NCBI GenBank assembly: GCA_023416545.1
Contig: JAEZHO010000233.1
Coordinates: forward strand, 1-6,694
Source of the DNA: Pseudomonadota bacterium
GTDB taxonomy: Bacteria > Pseudomonadota > Alphaproteobacteria > Rhizobiales > Rhizobiaceae
Direction: 5' to 3'
DNA: 6,694 bases
Shown here one piece after another: positions 1-5,653 of the stretch (positions are counted from its first letter, which is position 1; each line of letters starts with the position of its first letter). The translations under genes were made by a program, and so were the position numbers. The notes beneath the pieces are model-generated. The model had not been told where the DNA came from and did no database searches. It was given only the letters and a program-made list of their open reading frames with translations.

Positions 1-137
1 TAGGTGCAGCGGAAATCGCAGCGATCGGTCACCGAGACACGCAGATAGGTGACAGCACGACCGAACGGGTCGATCATCGGTGTCGTCTCCGCCGCGAGGG
101 CGCGGGCATTGCCGAGCTGTCCTGCCAAAGTGTTCAC
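1..137 (-). CDS. moaA: GTP 3',8-cyclase MoaA, N-terminal 45 residues (cut by window edge)
   Basis: MoaA is a cytoplasmic radical-SAM enzyme. With two 4Fe-4S clusters it converts GTP to 3',8-cyclo-GTP, the first step of molybdenum cofactor synthesis. Only the first 45 codons are in the window. They read a short variable leader, then MIDPFGRAVTYLRVSVTDRC and DFRCT. The SVTDRCDFRC stretch is the start of the MoaA radical-SAM cluster motif CxxxCxxC: Cys40 and Cys44 are present, and the third Cys falls beyond the edge. The start chosen is GTG at 137, because AGGAGGAGAA (141-150) lies just upstream at good spacing. The ATG at 77 (residue 21) is the main alternative but lacks such a site. The gene is divergent from the DUF971 gene. 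Identification is firm; completeness of the gene cannot be judged. Confidence 0.93.
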   Translation of the reverse strand, partial: MNTLAGQLGNARALAAETTPMIDPFGRAVTYLRVSVTDRCDFRCT

Positions 138-140
138 AGC

Positions 141-150
141 TTCTCCTCCT
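141..150 (-). promoter_or_regulatory. Strong ribosome binding site of moaA
   Basis: On the minus strand this reads AGGAGGAGAA, three bases before the GTG at 137 (the GGAGG core lies about 7 bases away). It is the best Shine-Dalgarno match in the window and fixes the GTG start over the internal ATG. Confidence 0.85.
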
Positions 151-159
151 GAATGATCA

Positions 160-188
160 AAGTGGGCGGCTATCTCATTCGCGTCAAG
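160..188 (-). promoter_or_regulatory. Possible moaA promoter
   Basis: A perfect CTTGAC on the minus strand at 183-188 matches the -35 box of the alphaproteobacterial vegetative consensus (CTTGAC-N17-CTATAT). Seventeen bases downstream lies CCACTT (160-165), a poor -10 match. The position before the moaA ribosome binding site is sensible. The weak -10 keeps confidence low. Confidence 0.3.
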
Positions 189-200
189 GGTGAAAGTCCG

Positions 201-229
201 CTTGCGGTGGCACAGGCCAGCCTCTAGTT
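201..229 (+). promoter_or_regulatory. Possible promoter of the DUF971 gene
   Basis: CTTGCG (201-206) and CTAGTT (224-229) are separated by 17 bases. Each matches four of six bases of the alphaproteobacterial CTTGAC-N17-CTATAT consensus. A transcript from here would start near 236 and reach the proposed ATG at 262. If this is the promoter, the longer reading frame beginning at 190 cannot be used, which agrees with the start chosen for the gene. Confidence 0.25.
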
Positions 230-261
230 CTCACGGGACCGGTGAATGGAGTGCTGAGACG

Positions 262-627
262 ATGACGGGGATCTGGCCGACGGAATTGCGGGTGTCGAAG
301 GACCGCCGGGTGCTGCATGTCACCTTCGACGACAACGTGTCCTATCCGCTGCCAGCCGAGATGCTTCGGGTGCTGTCGCCCTCGGCGGAAGTTCAGGGCC
401 ACGGGCCGGGCCAGAAGGTGACGGTCCCCGGAAAGCGGAACGTCGCGATCAGCAGCCTCACTCCAACGGGCAATTATGCGGTGCGGATCGGCTTCGACGA
501 CGGTCACGGCAGCGGCATCTATACCTGGCTCTATCTGCGCGAGCTCGGGGAGAAGGGGCAGTCACTTTTCAGCGATTACGAACGGGAACTGGCGGAAAAG
601 GGCCTGAGCCGCGACCCCGTCCGGTAA
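262..627 (+). CDS. DUF971 domain protein (gamma-butyrobetaine hydroxylase-like N-terminal domain)
   Basis: A 121-residue stand-alone DUF971 protein. The family hallmarks are visible: PTELRVSKDRRVLHVTFDD near the start, YPLPAEMLRVLSPSAEVQGHG in the middle, and GNYAVRIGFDDGHGSGIYTW before the C-terminal helix. Elsewhere the same domain is fused to Mrp/ApbC-type iron-sulfur carriers (for example plant HCF101) and lies at the N-terminus of gamma-butyrobetaine hydroxylase, so a role in metal or cluster handling is often suspected but is not shown here. The frame is open back to an ATG at 190. I chose ATG 262 because the conserved domain begins there, the 24 extra residues look like untranslated sequence, and GGAG (248-251) sits 10 bases upstream. 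It is divergent from moaA, whose product needs two 4Fe-4S clusters, and converges on marR with a 15-base gap. Family call strong, function unknown. Confidence 0.9.
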   Translation: MTGIWPTELRVSKDRRVLHVTFDDNVSYPLPAEMLRVLSPSAEVQGHGPGQKVTVPGKRNVAISSLTPTGNYAVRIGFDDGHGSGIYTWLYLRELGEKGQSLFSDYERELAEKGLSRDPVR

Positions 628-642
628 ATTCCCTTCGTCGCG

Positions 643-1116
643 CTATTCGTCGCCATCGTCTCCGATGTCGGACTGGAGTGCCGCGACGACGCGCTCCATG
701 TTGGCGCCCATTCCGAGGCACTCCTCGATCGGGGTCGCCGACAGAATACGGTCGATCAGCGCCGTCTGGATACTCATCCCATCTTCCGCCACCCGTCGCC
801 CCTCCGTCGTCAGGAAAAGGCGGAGCACGCGCTTGTCCCGCTTGTCTCCACGACGCTCGATCAGGCCGCGACGCTCCATGTGCGGGAGGGTCATGCTGAT
901 GTTGGAGCGTCCGACGAGAAGCTTATGGGCCAGTTCCTGCTGGGTTATGCCCTCGAAGCGGTAAAGGTTGACGAGAATATCGAGATGCGGCGGCTTGATG
1001 TCGAGCGGCGAAAGTCCGCGGGTCAGGGCCGTCTGCATCAGCTGGCAGGCGCGGGCCACGGCAATCCAGCTCTTGAAGCGCGGATGCTCCCAGGGGAGGG
1101 ATTGATTTTTGTTCAT
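643..1116 (-). CDS. MarR-family transcriptional regulator
   Basis: A 157-residue winged helix-turn-helix protein of normal MarR length. The helix-turn-helix starts around residue 57 (GITQQELAHKLLVGRSNISM). The recognition helix leads into THxxMERRGLI-type sequence (LPHMERRGLIERR, 78-89). The wing carries the family's D-x-R-D-x-R pattern (residues 91-96), followed by LFLTTEGRR. N- and C-terminal helices would form the dimer interface. The start is ATG at 1116; no good Shine-Dalgarno is seen before it, which is common for divergent autoregulated genes. It is divergent from the alpha/beta hydrolase gene with a very short gap holding operator-like repeats, so it probably represses itself and the hydrolase/flavoprotein genes until a ligand binds. 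Cys24 and Cys133 are spaced like the two reactive cysteines of 2-Cys OhrR, but the surrounding OhrR motif is absent. Ligand unknown. Confidence 0.92.
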   Translation of the reverse strand: MNKNQSLPWEHPRFKSWIAVARACQLMQTALTRGLSPLDIKPPHLDILVNLYRFEGITQQELAHKLLVGRSNISMTLPHMERRGLIERRGDKRDKRVLRLFLTTEGRRVAEDGMSIQTALIDRILSATPIEECLGMGANMERVVAALQSDIGDDGDE

Positions 1117-1130
1117 TCTTGTACTTTATT
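1102..1130 (+). promoter_or_regulatory. Possible promoter of the hydrolase gene
   Basis: TTGATT (1102-1107) and TTTATT (1125-1130) are separated by 17 bases, each matching four of six bases of the sigma-70 consensus. Operator-like site B would fill the spacer and site A would begin at the last base of the -10 box, a classic layout for repression. The transcript would start near 1137, past the ATG at 1135, which favours ATG 1165 as the hydrolase start. Confidence 0.3.
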
Positions 1131-1145
1131 GTTCATGGTTGAACA
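1110..1145. promoter_or_regulatory. Two tandem MarR operator-like sites, 20 bases apart
   Basis: Site A at 1130-1145 is a perfect 6-bp inverted repeat with a 4-base spacer: TGTTCA-TGGT-TGAACA. Site B at 1110-1125, exactly 20 bases to the left, repeats the same layout less well: TGTTCA-TTCT-TGTACT (left arm identical, right arm four of six). The 8-mer TTGTTCAT occurs at both 1109-1116 and 1129-1136. Twenty bases is about two helical turns, so two dimers could bind the same DNA face. Site B covers the marR start codon; site A lies between marR and the hydrolase start. Palindromes of this size next to a marR start are typical operators. Binding by this repressor is an inference. Confidence 0.6.
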
Positions 1146-1164
1146 TAATGAGCGTGCCCCCACA

Positions 1165-2079
1165 ATGACATCGATCGCACTCAAGGTCATCCGCCCCGTT
1201 TTCGGCCTCGGCGGAAGGTATGCCCCCAAGCTGACGGCGCGCCTCGCCTTCGAACTCTTCTGCCGCACGCCGTCGCGCCGGCCCGCGGGGCCCAAGGCGC
1301 GCCAGGCTCACGCGGAGGGCCGGAGGCGACTCGCCTCCGCGGAAACGATGCCGTTTCACGCGGGAAAGGCAAGGGTAATGGCCTATCGCCTTTCGGGCGG
1401 CAGTCGAGAGACGGGCAAGCGTTTCCTTGTCGTGCACGGCTGGGGCTCATCGGCGGCCTACATTTCCACGCTTGCCGCGGGTCTTGCCTCGGCCGGCGAC
1501 GAGGTCGTGGTTCTGGATTTCCCGGGCCACGGGCTTTCCGGCGGGCGACGCCTCAACATGCGCATGGCTGTCGAGGCGATCGTCGAAGCGGAACGGCGCT
1601 TCGGACCTTTCGACGGAGCGGTGGGGCATTCGTTCGGCGGCGCCAGCCTGATGCTTGCGGCCGGCGGCATCATGTCGGGGATTGAACCTTTCTCGCCCGG
1701 GCGACTTGCGGTGATCGGCGCGCCGAGCAGGATCGAATGGCTGTTCGAAGACTTCGCGGATGTGCTCGGCCTGAGCGAGGCGACGCGCCGTGGCTTGGTT
1801 CGTCATGCCGAAACCGTCGCCGGTGCCGCGCTCTCGGACTTCGACTGCGTTCCGATCGCGCATCGGCTCGGCGAACGGCTGCTCGTGGTGCACGCGGAAG
1901 ACGACAAGGAAGTCGATGCCGATCACGCACGGCGCTTTGCGACGGTACCCGACGTGAATATCCACTGGGCGAACGGACACGGTCACCGCCGGATCATCGG
2001 CGTGCCGGAGGTGATCGGCCTTGTGAGTGATTTTCTCAAGGGTGTCGAAGACGAGGGAAGCAGATGCACCGCCGCCTGA
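1165..2079 (+). CDS. Alpha/beta hydrolase (esterase/lipase-like)
   Basis: A 304-residue cytoplasmic alpha/beta-fold hydrolase without a signal peptide. Motifs in order, numbered from ATG 1165: oxyanion-hole HGWG at 91-94; VVVLDFPGHGLS (about 114-125); nucleophile elbow GHSFGG with Ser156; LLVVHAEDDKEV with the likely acid Asp247; and GHGHRRI with the likely His274. The full Ser-Asp-His triad is therefore present and the enzyme should be active. The substrate cannot be told from the sequence; esters or lactones are typical for this fold. The frame stays open far upstream to 880, antisense to marR, and an in-frame ATG at 1135 lies inside the operator. ATG 1165 is chosen because it clears the operator and starts the family-like N-terminus, although its ribosome binding site is weak. 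The PPOX flavoprotein gene follows 69 bases downstream in the same direction, probably co-transcribed. Confidence 0.9.
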   Translation: MTSIALKVIRPVFGLGGRYAPKLTARLAFELFCRTPSRRPAGPKARQAHAEGRRRLASAETMPFHAGKARVMAYRLSGGSRETGKRFLVVHGWGSSAAYISTLAAGLASAGDEVVVLDFPGHGLSGGRRLNMRMAVEAIVEAERRFGPFDGAVGHSFGGASLMLAAGGIMSGIEPFSPGRLAVIGAPSRIEWLFEDFADVLGLSEATRRGLVRHAETVAGAALSDFDCVPIAHRLGERLLVVHAEDDKEVDADHARRFATVPDVNIHWANGHGHRRIIGVPEVIGLVSDFLKGVEDEGSRCTAA

Positions 2080-2132
2080 CGTTGATCGGGAGTGCTGGCG
2101 GTCGTAGGTTGCGCCTGGGTTCCCCAGACTAG
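2064..2132 (+). other. 22-codon reading frame with strong ribosome binding site; possible relic of a lipoprotein gene
   Basis: ATG 2064 lies inside the last codons of the hydrolase gene, in another frame, preceded by GAGGGAAG (2053-2060) at good spacing. It encodes MHRRLTLIG and 13 more residues, ending at TAG 2130-2132. Skipping one base after the GGG that ends at 2090 would continue as VLAVVGCAWVPQT. MHRRLTLIG plus VLAVVGC is a convincing lipoprotein signal: basic n-region, hydrophobic core, and a VVG-C lipobox. It may be a small lipoprotein gene broken by a one-base change, a translated leader that couples hydrolase and flavoprotein expression, or chance. No further lipoprotein body is seen, because the second frame runs straight into the flavoprotein gene. 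Confidence 0.3.
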
Positions 2133-2148
2133 GCAAGGTAGCGACCAC

Positions 2149-2760
2149 ATGACGATCATCCGCACGATCGACGATCTCAGGCAGATCTACACCGACGTCT
2201 CGGAAGCGGCGATCGCCAAGGTGACGAGACTGCTGACGCCGGAATACCGGTTGATGATCGAGTCCTCGCCCTTCATCGCCCTGGCGACTGTCGGTCCGGA
2301 GGGACTGGACTGCTCGCCCCGGGGTGACGCCGCGAACTGCGTCCGCGTCCAGGACCCCGGCACGATCCTGCTTCCGGACTGGCATGGCAACAACCGCGTC
2401 GACTCGCTAATGAACATCGTCCGCGATCCGCGGGTTGCGCTGATGTTTCTCACGCCGGGATCGAGCACGGTGATGCGCGTGAACGGCTCGGCTGTCGTCT
2501 CGGTCGAGCCCTCCCTGCTGGAGAGCTTTGAGACGGAGGGGAGCCATCGTCCCCGCTCGGTGGTCGTCGTCACGATCGGCGAAGTCTACTTCCAGTGCGC
2601 CCGGGCGATCATGCGCGCCCAGCTCTGGAACCCCGAACGGTTTGTCGATCCTGCAACCCTGCCGACGCCAGGCGCCCTGCTGAAGGCGGCAAAGGAAGGG
2701 TTCGACCAGGCGACCTACGACCGCGACTGGCCCGGACGCGCCGCGGCGACCATGTGGTAG
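2149..2760 (+). CDS. PPOX-type FMN-dependent flavoprotein (pyridoxamine 5'-phosphate oxidase family, MSMEG_1061/DR_2398-like)
   Basis: A 203-residue soluble split-barrel flavoprotein. Recognisable blocks are PFIALATVGPEGLDCSPRGD (41-60), the first barrel strands and FMN site; LLPDWHGNNRVDSLMNIV (74-91), then DPRVALMFL; VMRVNGSAVV (108-117); and the C-terminal CARAIMRAQLWNPERF (150-165), which matches the conserved (K/R)A(L/I)xRxxLWxP stretch of the roughly 200-residue probable FMN-dependent subfamily. It is not a true PdxH. Members are presumed FMN or F420 oxidoreductases, mostly of unknown substrate. Length is normal. ATG 2149 is preferred over an in-frame GTG at 2092: AAGG (2135-2138) precedes it and the family N-terminus starts here. 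It follows the hydrolase on the same strand and is probably under the same MarR control. It converges on the diguanylate cyclase gene with a 19-base gap and no obvious terminator. Confidence 0.88.
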   Translation: MTIIRTIDDLRQIYTDVSEAAIAKVTRLLTPEYRLMIESSPFIALATVGPEGLDCSPRGDAANCVRVQDPGTILLPDWHGNNRVDSLMNIVRDPRVALMFLTPGSSTVMRVNGSAVVSVEPSLLESFETEGSHRPRSVVVVTIGEVYFQCARAIMRAQLWNPERFVDPATLPTPGALLKAAKEGFDQATYDRDWPGRAAATMW

Positions 2761-2779
2761 TGCCGCGCTGCGCCGCTCG

Positions 2780-3844
2780 TCATTTCCGGTAGATCAGCCA
2801 GTCCTTGCCGGCGTAATCCCGGTGCATCCCCTCGTCGAAGACGACCGTCCGGTTCCGCCCGGTATGCTTGGCGTGATAGAGGGCCGCATCGGCGTTGGAA
2901 TAGAGCTGGGTCGGGCTGTCGGCCTGTGAGGCCATCGAGAAACCGAGCGATATGGTGATCGGCCCGTATTGAACGCCGGAACGGGAGTTGCGGAAGGTGC
3001 GGGTCTCGAGCGCGCAGCGGATGCGCTCGCAGATAAGCATGACCTCCTCGGACGTATTGCCTTCCACGATGACCGCAAACTCCTCGCCGCCCGTTCGCGC
3101 GACGAACAGGTCCTTGCGGACATTCGCGCGGATGAGCGACGCGACCGTGGACAGGATGCGGTCGCCCACCGGGTGGCCGAAGGTGTCGTTTATGAACTTG
3201 AAATTGTCTATGTCGGCCAGGATGAGCGCGGTGACCTTGAGGTTGCCGGCGCTGTCGAAGACCGATGCAAGCTTGTCGTCGAAGGCTCGCCGGTTGGAGA
3301 GGCGTGTCAGCGAGTCGGTATTGGCGATCCGCTTGTATTCGTCCAGCTCCTTGCGCACCTGAACCATCTCGACGGAATGCTCCGCGACCGTGTCGGCCGT
3401 TCGCTCGCCATGGGCCATGGTGTCGCTCGTGGCGGACGTCAGGAGTGCTACCGCATTGCGGATGATGTCGTTGGAAAAGCTGGCCTTGCTGTTGATGCGC
3501 GCGGCCGTTTCGCCGAGGAGCTTCGTGTAGCTCTCCATCGACTGCTGTTCGCGCCGCAAGAGGTGCAGGAGGTTTTCCAGCTCGATGAGAAGCTTGCCGT
3601 GAGCGCGCTCGATCACGTCCACCTGGCCGGTGCCGAGATGCTGGCTCGAAATGGCGTCCAGCTCTTCCTGCGTGGCGTTGCTGCCGAGCGCTGCGAGTTG
3701 CTGCGTCAGGGCCGTGTTGGAGCCGATATAGGCTTCGTAGAACAGCTGATAGTTTCGCGGCAAGGGCGCCACGCCCATGGCCCTCAATGCGTAGATGATC
3801 TGCCCGACCACATCATTCGCAGGCGCCTTTTGCGCAGTTGTCAT
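2780..3844 (-). CDS. Soluble diguanylate cyclase (GGEEF domain)
   Basis: A 354-residue protein predicted to make cyclic di-GMP from two GTP. Residues 1-170 are predominantly helical, with no membrane segment or signal peptide; about 80-170 may form coiled coil, suggesting control through dimerisation. The catalytic domain starts at TDSLTRLSNRRAF (176-188). ADIDNFKFINDTFGH (210-224) supplies the metal-binding Asp, GGEEF is at 252-256, and NADAALYHAK (317-326) closes the fold. The active site is intact. The inhibitory I-site, normally RxxD ending five residues before GG(D/E)EF, reads RKDL (243-246). Its Arg is kept and its Asp position is Leu, so product feedback is probably weak or lost. The start is ATG at 3844 with a G-rich GGGGGG stretch 5 bases upstream as ribosome binding site. 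It lies downstream of fumC on the same strand but beyond a hairpin, so it is probably transcribed separately. What signal it senses is not evident. Confidence 0.93.
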   Translation of the reverse strand: MTTAQKAPANDVVGQIIYALRAMGVAPLPRNYQLFYEAYIGSNTALTQQLAALGSNATQEELDAISSQHLGTGQVDVIERAHGKLLIELENLLHLLRREQQSMESYTKLLGETAARINSKASFSNDIIRNAVALLTSATSDTMAHGERTADTVAEHSVEMVQVRKELDEYKRIANTDSLTRLSNRRAFDDKLASVFDSAGNLKVTALILADIDNFKFINDTFGHPVGDRILSTVASLIRANVRKDLFVARTGGEEFAVIVEGNTSEEVMLICERIRCALETRTFRNSRSGVQYGPITISLGFSMASQADSPTQLYSNADAALYHAKHTGRNRTVVFDEGMHRDYAGKDWLIYRK

Positions 3845-3926
3845 CTAACCCCCCACGTGTTCCCCAGCACCTTGATCTTACCACCGCTCCTTCGCCGCGC
3901 GTCTTGTCGAGGCTATGCGAAAACAC
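3845..3926 (-). other. Short upstream region of the diguanylate cyclase gene
   Basis: These 82 bases between the hairpin and the diguanylate cyclase start should carry its promoter. I find the G-run ribosome binding site, a TCGACA hexamer and a TAAGAT hexamer. The last two are 24 bases apart, too far for a standard sigma-70 promoter, so I do not call one. Confidence 0.35.
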
Positions 3927-3960
3927 TTAAGGAGTCGCTCACAAATCAGCGACTCCTTAA
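3927..3960 (-). terminator. Perfect 13-bp hairpin after fumC, likely terminator
   Basis: TTAAGGAGTCGCT (3927-3939) and AGCGACTCCTTAA (3948-3960) are exact inverted repeats around an 8-base loop. Read on the minus strand, downstream of the fumC stop, the stem is followed by GTGTTTTCG, a short interrupted U tract. Reading on the plus strand gives AAAAGC after the stem, so it acts best for fumC. Each arm contains one GANTC sequence (GAGTC and GACTC), the CcrM methylation site of alphaproteobacteria; this may be coincidence. Confidence 0.75.
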
Positions 3961-4027
3961 AAAGCATTCAGAGTGATTTCAGGTCGCGGCCCGCCGGGAC
4001 GGAGCGACCCAAGACCGAAGAAAGGGA

Positions 4028-5419
4028 TCAGCGCGGGCCGATCATGTTTTCCGGGCGAACGTACTGGTCGAACTCTTCGTTCGTCAGGTAGCCGCCGCCA
4101 ACGGCCTCCTCGCGCAATGTCGTCCCGTTCTTGTGGGCCGTCTTGGCGATCTTGGCGCAGGTGTCATAGCCCAGCCGGCTGTTGAGCGCGGTCACGAGCA
4201 TGAGGGAATTTTCCACGCCCCGCTTGATGTTGTCCTCGCGGGCCTCGATGCCGACGACGCAGTTGTCGGTGAAGGAGACGGCCGCATCGCCGAGCAACTG
4301 TACGGACTGAAGGAAGTTGTAGGCCATCATCGGGTTGTAGACGTTGAGTTCGAAGTGACCCTGGCTGCCGGCGAAGGTGATCGCCGCGTTGTTGCCGAAG
4401 ATGTGGGCGCAGACCTGCGTCAGCGCCTCGGACTGGGTGGGGTTCACCTTGCCGGGCATGATCGACGAGCCCGGCTCGTTCTCGGGCAATGCCAGTTCGC
4501 CGAGGCCGGCGCGCGGGCCGGAGCCGAGGAAGCGGATATCGTTGGCGATCTTGAAGAGTGCTGCGGCAGCCGCATTGATCGCGCCATGGGAGAAGACCAT
4601 GGCATCGTGGGCGGCGAGCGCCTCGAACTTGTTCGGCGCAGTGACGAACGGCAGGCCGGTGATCGCGGCGATCTCGTCGGCAACCTTTTCGGCAAATCCG
4701 ACCGGCGCGTTCAACCCGGTGCCGACGGCGGTGCCGCCCTGGGCGAGTTCGTAGAGCCCCGGCAGCGTCAGTTCGATCCGCTTAATGGCGGAGGCGACCT
4801 GCGCGGCATAGCCGGAGAATTCCTGCCCGAGCGTGAGCGGCGTGGCATCCTGTGTATGGGTCCGGCCGATCTTGATGATGTGGGAAAAGGCCTTGGCCTT
4901 TTCGTCCAGCGCGGCGTGAAGGCGCTTCAGGCCGGGCACGAGGTGGTGCACGATCTGTTCGGCGCAGGCGATGTGCATGGCCGTCGGATAGGTGTCGTTG
5001 GATGACTGGCTCATGTTGACGTGGTCGTTCGGATGGACCGGCTTCTTGGAACCCATCGTCCCGCTGAGCATCTCGATCGCGCGATTGGAGATGACCTCGT
5101 TGGCATTCATGTTGGACTGGGTGCCGGAGCCGGTCTGCCAGACGACCAGCGGGAAATGATCGTCGAGCTTGCCGTCGATCACTTCCTGCGCGGCTTCGAC
5201 GATCGCCTTGCCGAGCGCCTTGTCGAGACCGCCCAGTTCCATGTTGGCGCGTGCAGCGGCCTGCTTGACGATCCCGAGCGCGCGGATGACGGAGGCCGGC
5301 TGCTTTTCCCAACCGATCTTGAAGTTGCCGAGCGAACGCTGCGCCTGGGCGCCCCAGTAGCGATCGGCATCGACGTCGATAGGTCCAAAGGTATCGGTTT
5401 CCGTGCGGGTGGATGACAT
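4028..5419 (-). CDS. fumC: Fumarate hydratase class II (fumarase C)
   Basis: This 463-residue enzyme interconverts fumarate and L-malate in the TCA cycle. It is the iron-free, heat-stable class II form, a cytoplasmic homotetramer of the aspartase/fumarase superfamily. Visible signatures are TGSGTQSNMNANEV (96-109), HPNDHVNMSQSSND (129-142), GRTHTQDATPLTLGQEF (185-201) with catalytic His188, and GSSIMPGKVNPTQ (317-329) with catalytic Ser318. Both catalytic residues carry the same numbers as in E. coli FumC (467 residues), which supports the start chosen. That start is ATG 5419, with AGAGG (5427-5431) 7 bases upstream. The frame is open to an ATG at 5482, but those 21 extra residues are basic, family-atypical and cover the likely promoter. 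The gene appears intact and complete. The hairpin 67 bases past its stop probably ends the transcript. Confidence 0.97.
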   Translation of the reverse strand: MSSTRTETDTFGPIDVDADRYWGAQAQRSLGNFKIGWEKQPASVIRALGIVKQAAARANMELGGLDKALGKAIVEAAQEVIDGKLDDHFPLVVWQTGSGTQSNMNANEVISNRAIEMLSGTMGSKKPVHPNDHVNMSQSSNDTYPTAMHIACAEQIVHHLVPGLKRLHAALDEKAKAFSHIIKIGRTHTQDATPLTLGQEFSGYAAQVASAIKRIELTLPGLYELAQGGTAVGTGLNAPVGFAEKVADEIAAITGLPFVTAPNKFEALAAHDAMVFSHGAINAAAAALFKIANDIRFLGSGPRAGLGELALPENEPGSSIMPGKVNPTQSEALTQVCAHIFGNNAAITFAGSQGHFELNVYNPMMAYNFLQSVQLLGDAAVSFTDNCVVGIEAREDNIKRGVENSLMLVTALNSRLGYDTCAKIAKTAHKNGTTLREEAVGGGYLTNEEFDQYVRPENMIGPR

Positions 5420-5438
5420 GGTCTTGCCTCTGCTGCGC

Positions 5439-5467
5439 TTTATGGTAGCGCCGGAATTATTCGACAA
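5439..5467 (-). promoter_or_regulatory. Possible fumC promoter
   Basis: On the minus strand, TTGTCG (5462-5467) and CATAAA (5439-5444) are 17 bases apart, each with four of six consensus matches. The transcript would begin near 5432, leaving a leader of only about 13 bases that just includes the AGAGG ribosome binding site. The leader is short, so the call is tentative. Confidence 0.3.
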
Positions 5468-5637
5468 AGCCCCGCGGCGCAAGGCCAGCCCCCTGATTGT
5501 ATACCAATGTCGGGCCCGGAGGGATCATCCTGCGGCGCTCGGAGAGGACGGTCCGGCGTGCCATATTTGACACGGCGCCGAGCTTTTCGATGAGCGGGCG
5601 AGGCGGAGGAGGCAGGGCAGTCTTGATGAATAAAAAT

Positions 5638-5653
5638 TTAACGAATGATTTAC
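5638..5653 (+). promoter_or_regulatory. CtrA-like binding box upstream of the L,D-transpeptidase gene
   Basis: TTAA-CGAATGA-TTTAC differs by one base from the CtrA consensus TTAA-N7-TTAAC, in an AT-rich island of otherwise GC-rich DNA, about 145 bases before the TTG start. A GACTC (GANTC, CcrM site) follows at 5673-5677. CtrA and CcrM are cell-cycle regulators in this class of bacteria. Control of the gene is an inference from one near-match. Confidence 0.35.

Noticed and set aside
880..1164. N-terminal extension of the hydrolase frame, including ATG 1135
   Set aside because: It is antisense to marR, passes through the operator region and has no ribosome binding site at ATG 1135. The family-like sequence starts at ATG 1165.
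1447..2385. Minus-strand frame of 312 codons
   Set aside because: It spans the hydrolase, the gap and the flavoprotein start on the opposite strand, and shows no domain.
2761..2779. Possible terminator between the flavoprotein and diguanylate cyclase genes
   Set aside because: Only very short GC self-complementarity is present, without a stem of useful length or a T tract.
2969..3976. Plus-strand frame of 335 codons
   Set aside because: It is antisense to the diguanylate cyclase and runs through its catalytic motifs. No family resemblance; a codon-bias shadow.
4133..5005. Plus-strand frame of 290 codons
   Set aside because: It is antisense to fumC, which is conserved throughout. No motif of its own.
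5420..5482. 21-residue N-terminal extension of FumC
   Set aside because: Residue numbering of His188 and Ser318 matches E. coli FumC only with the start at 5419, which also has the ribosome binding site.
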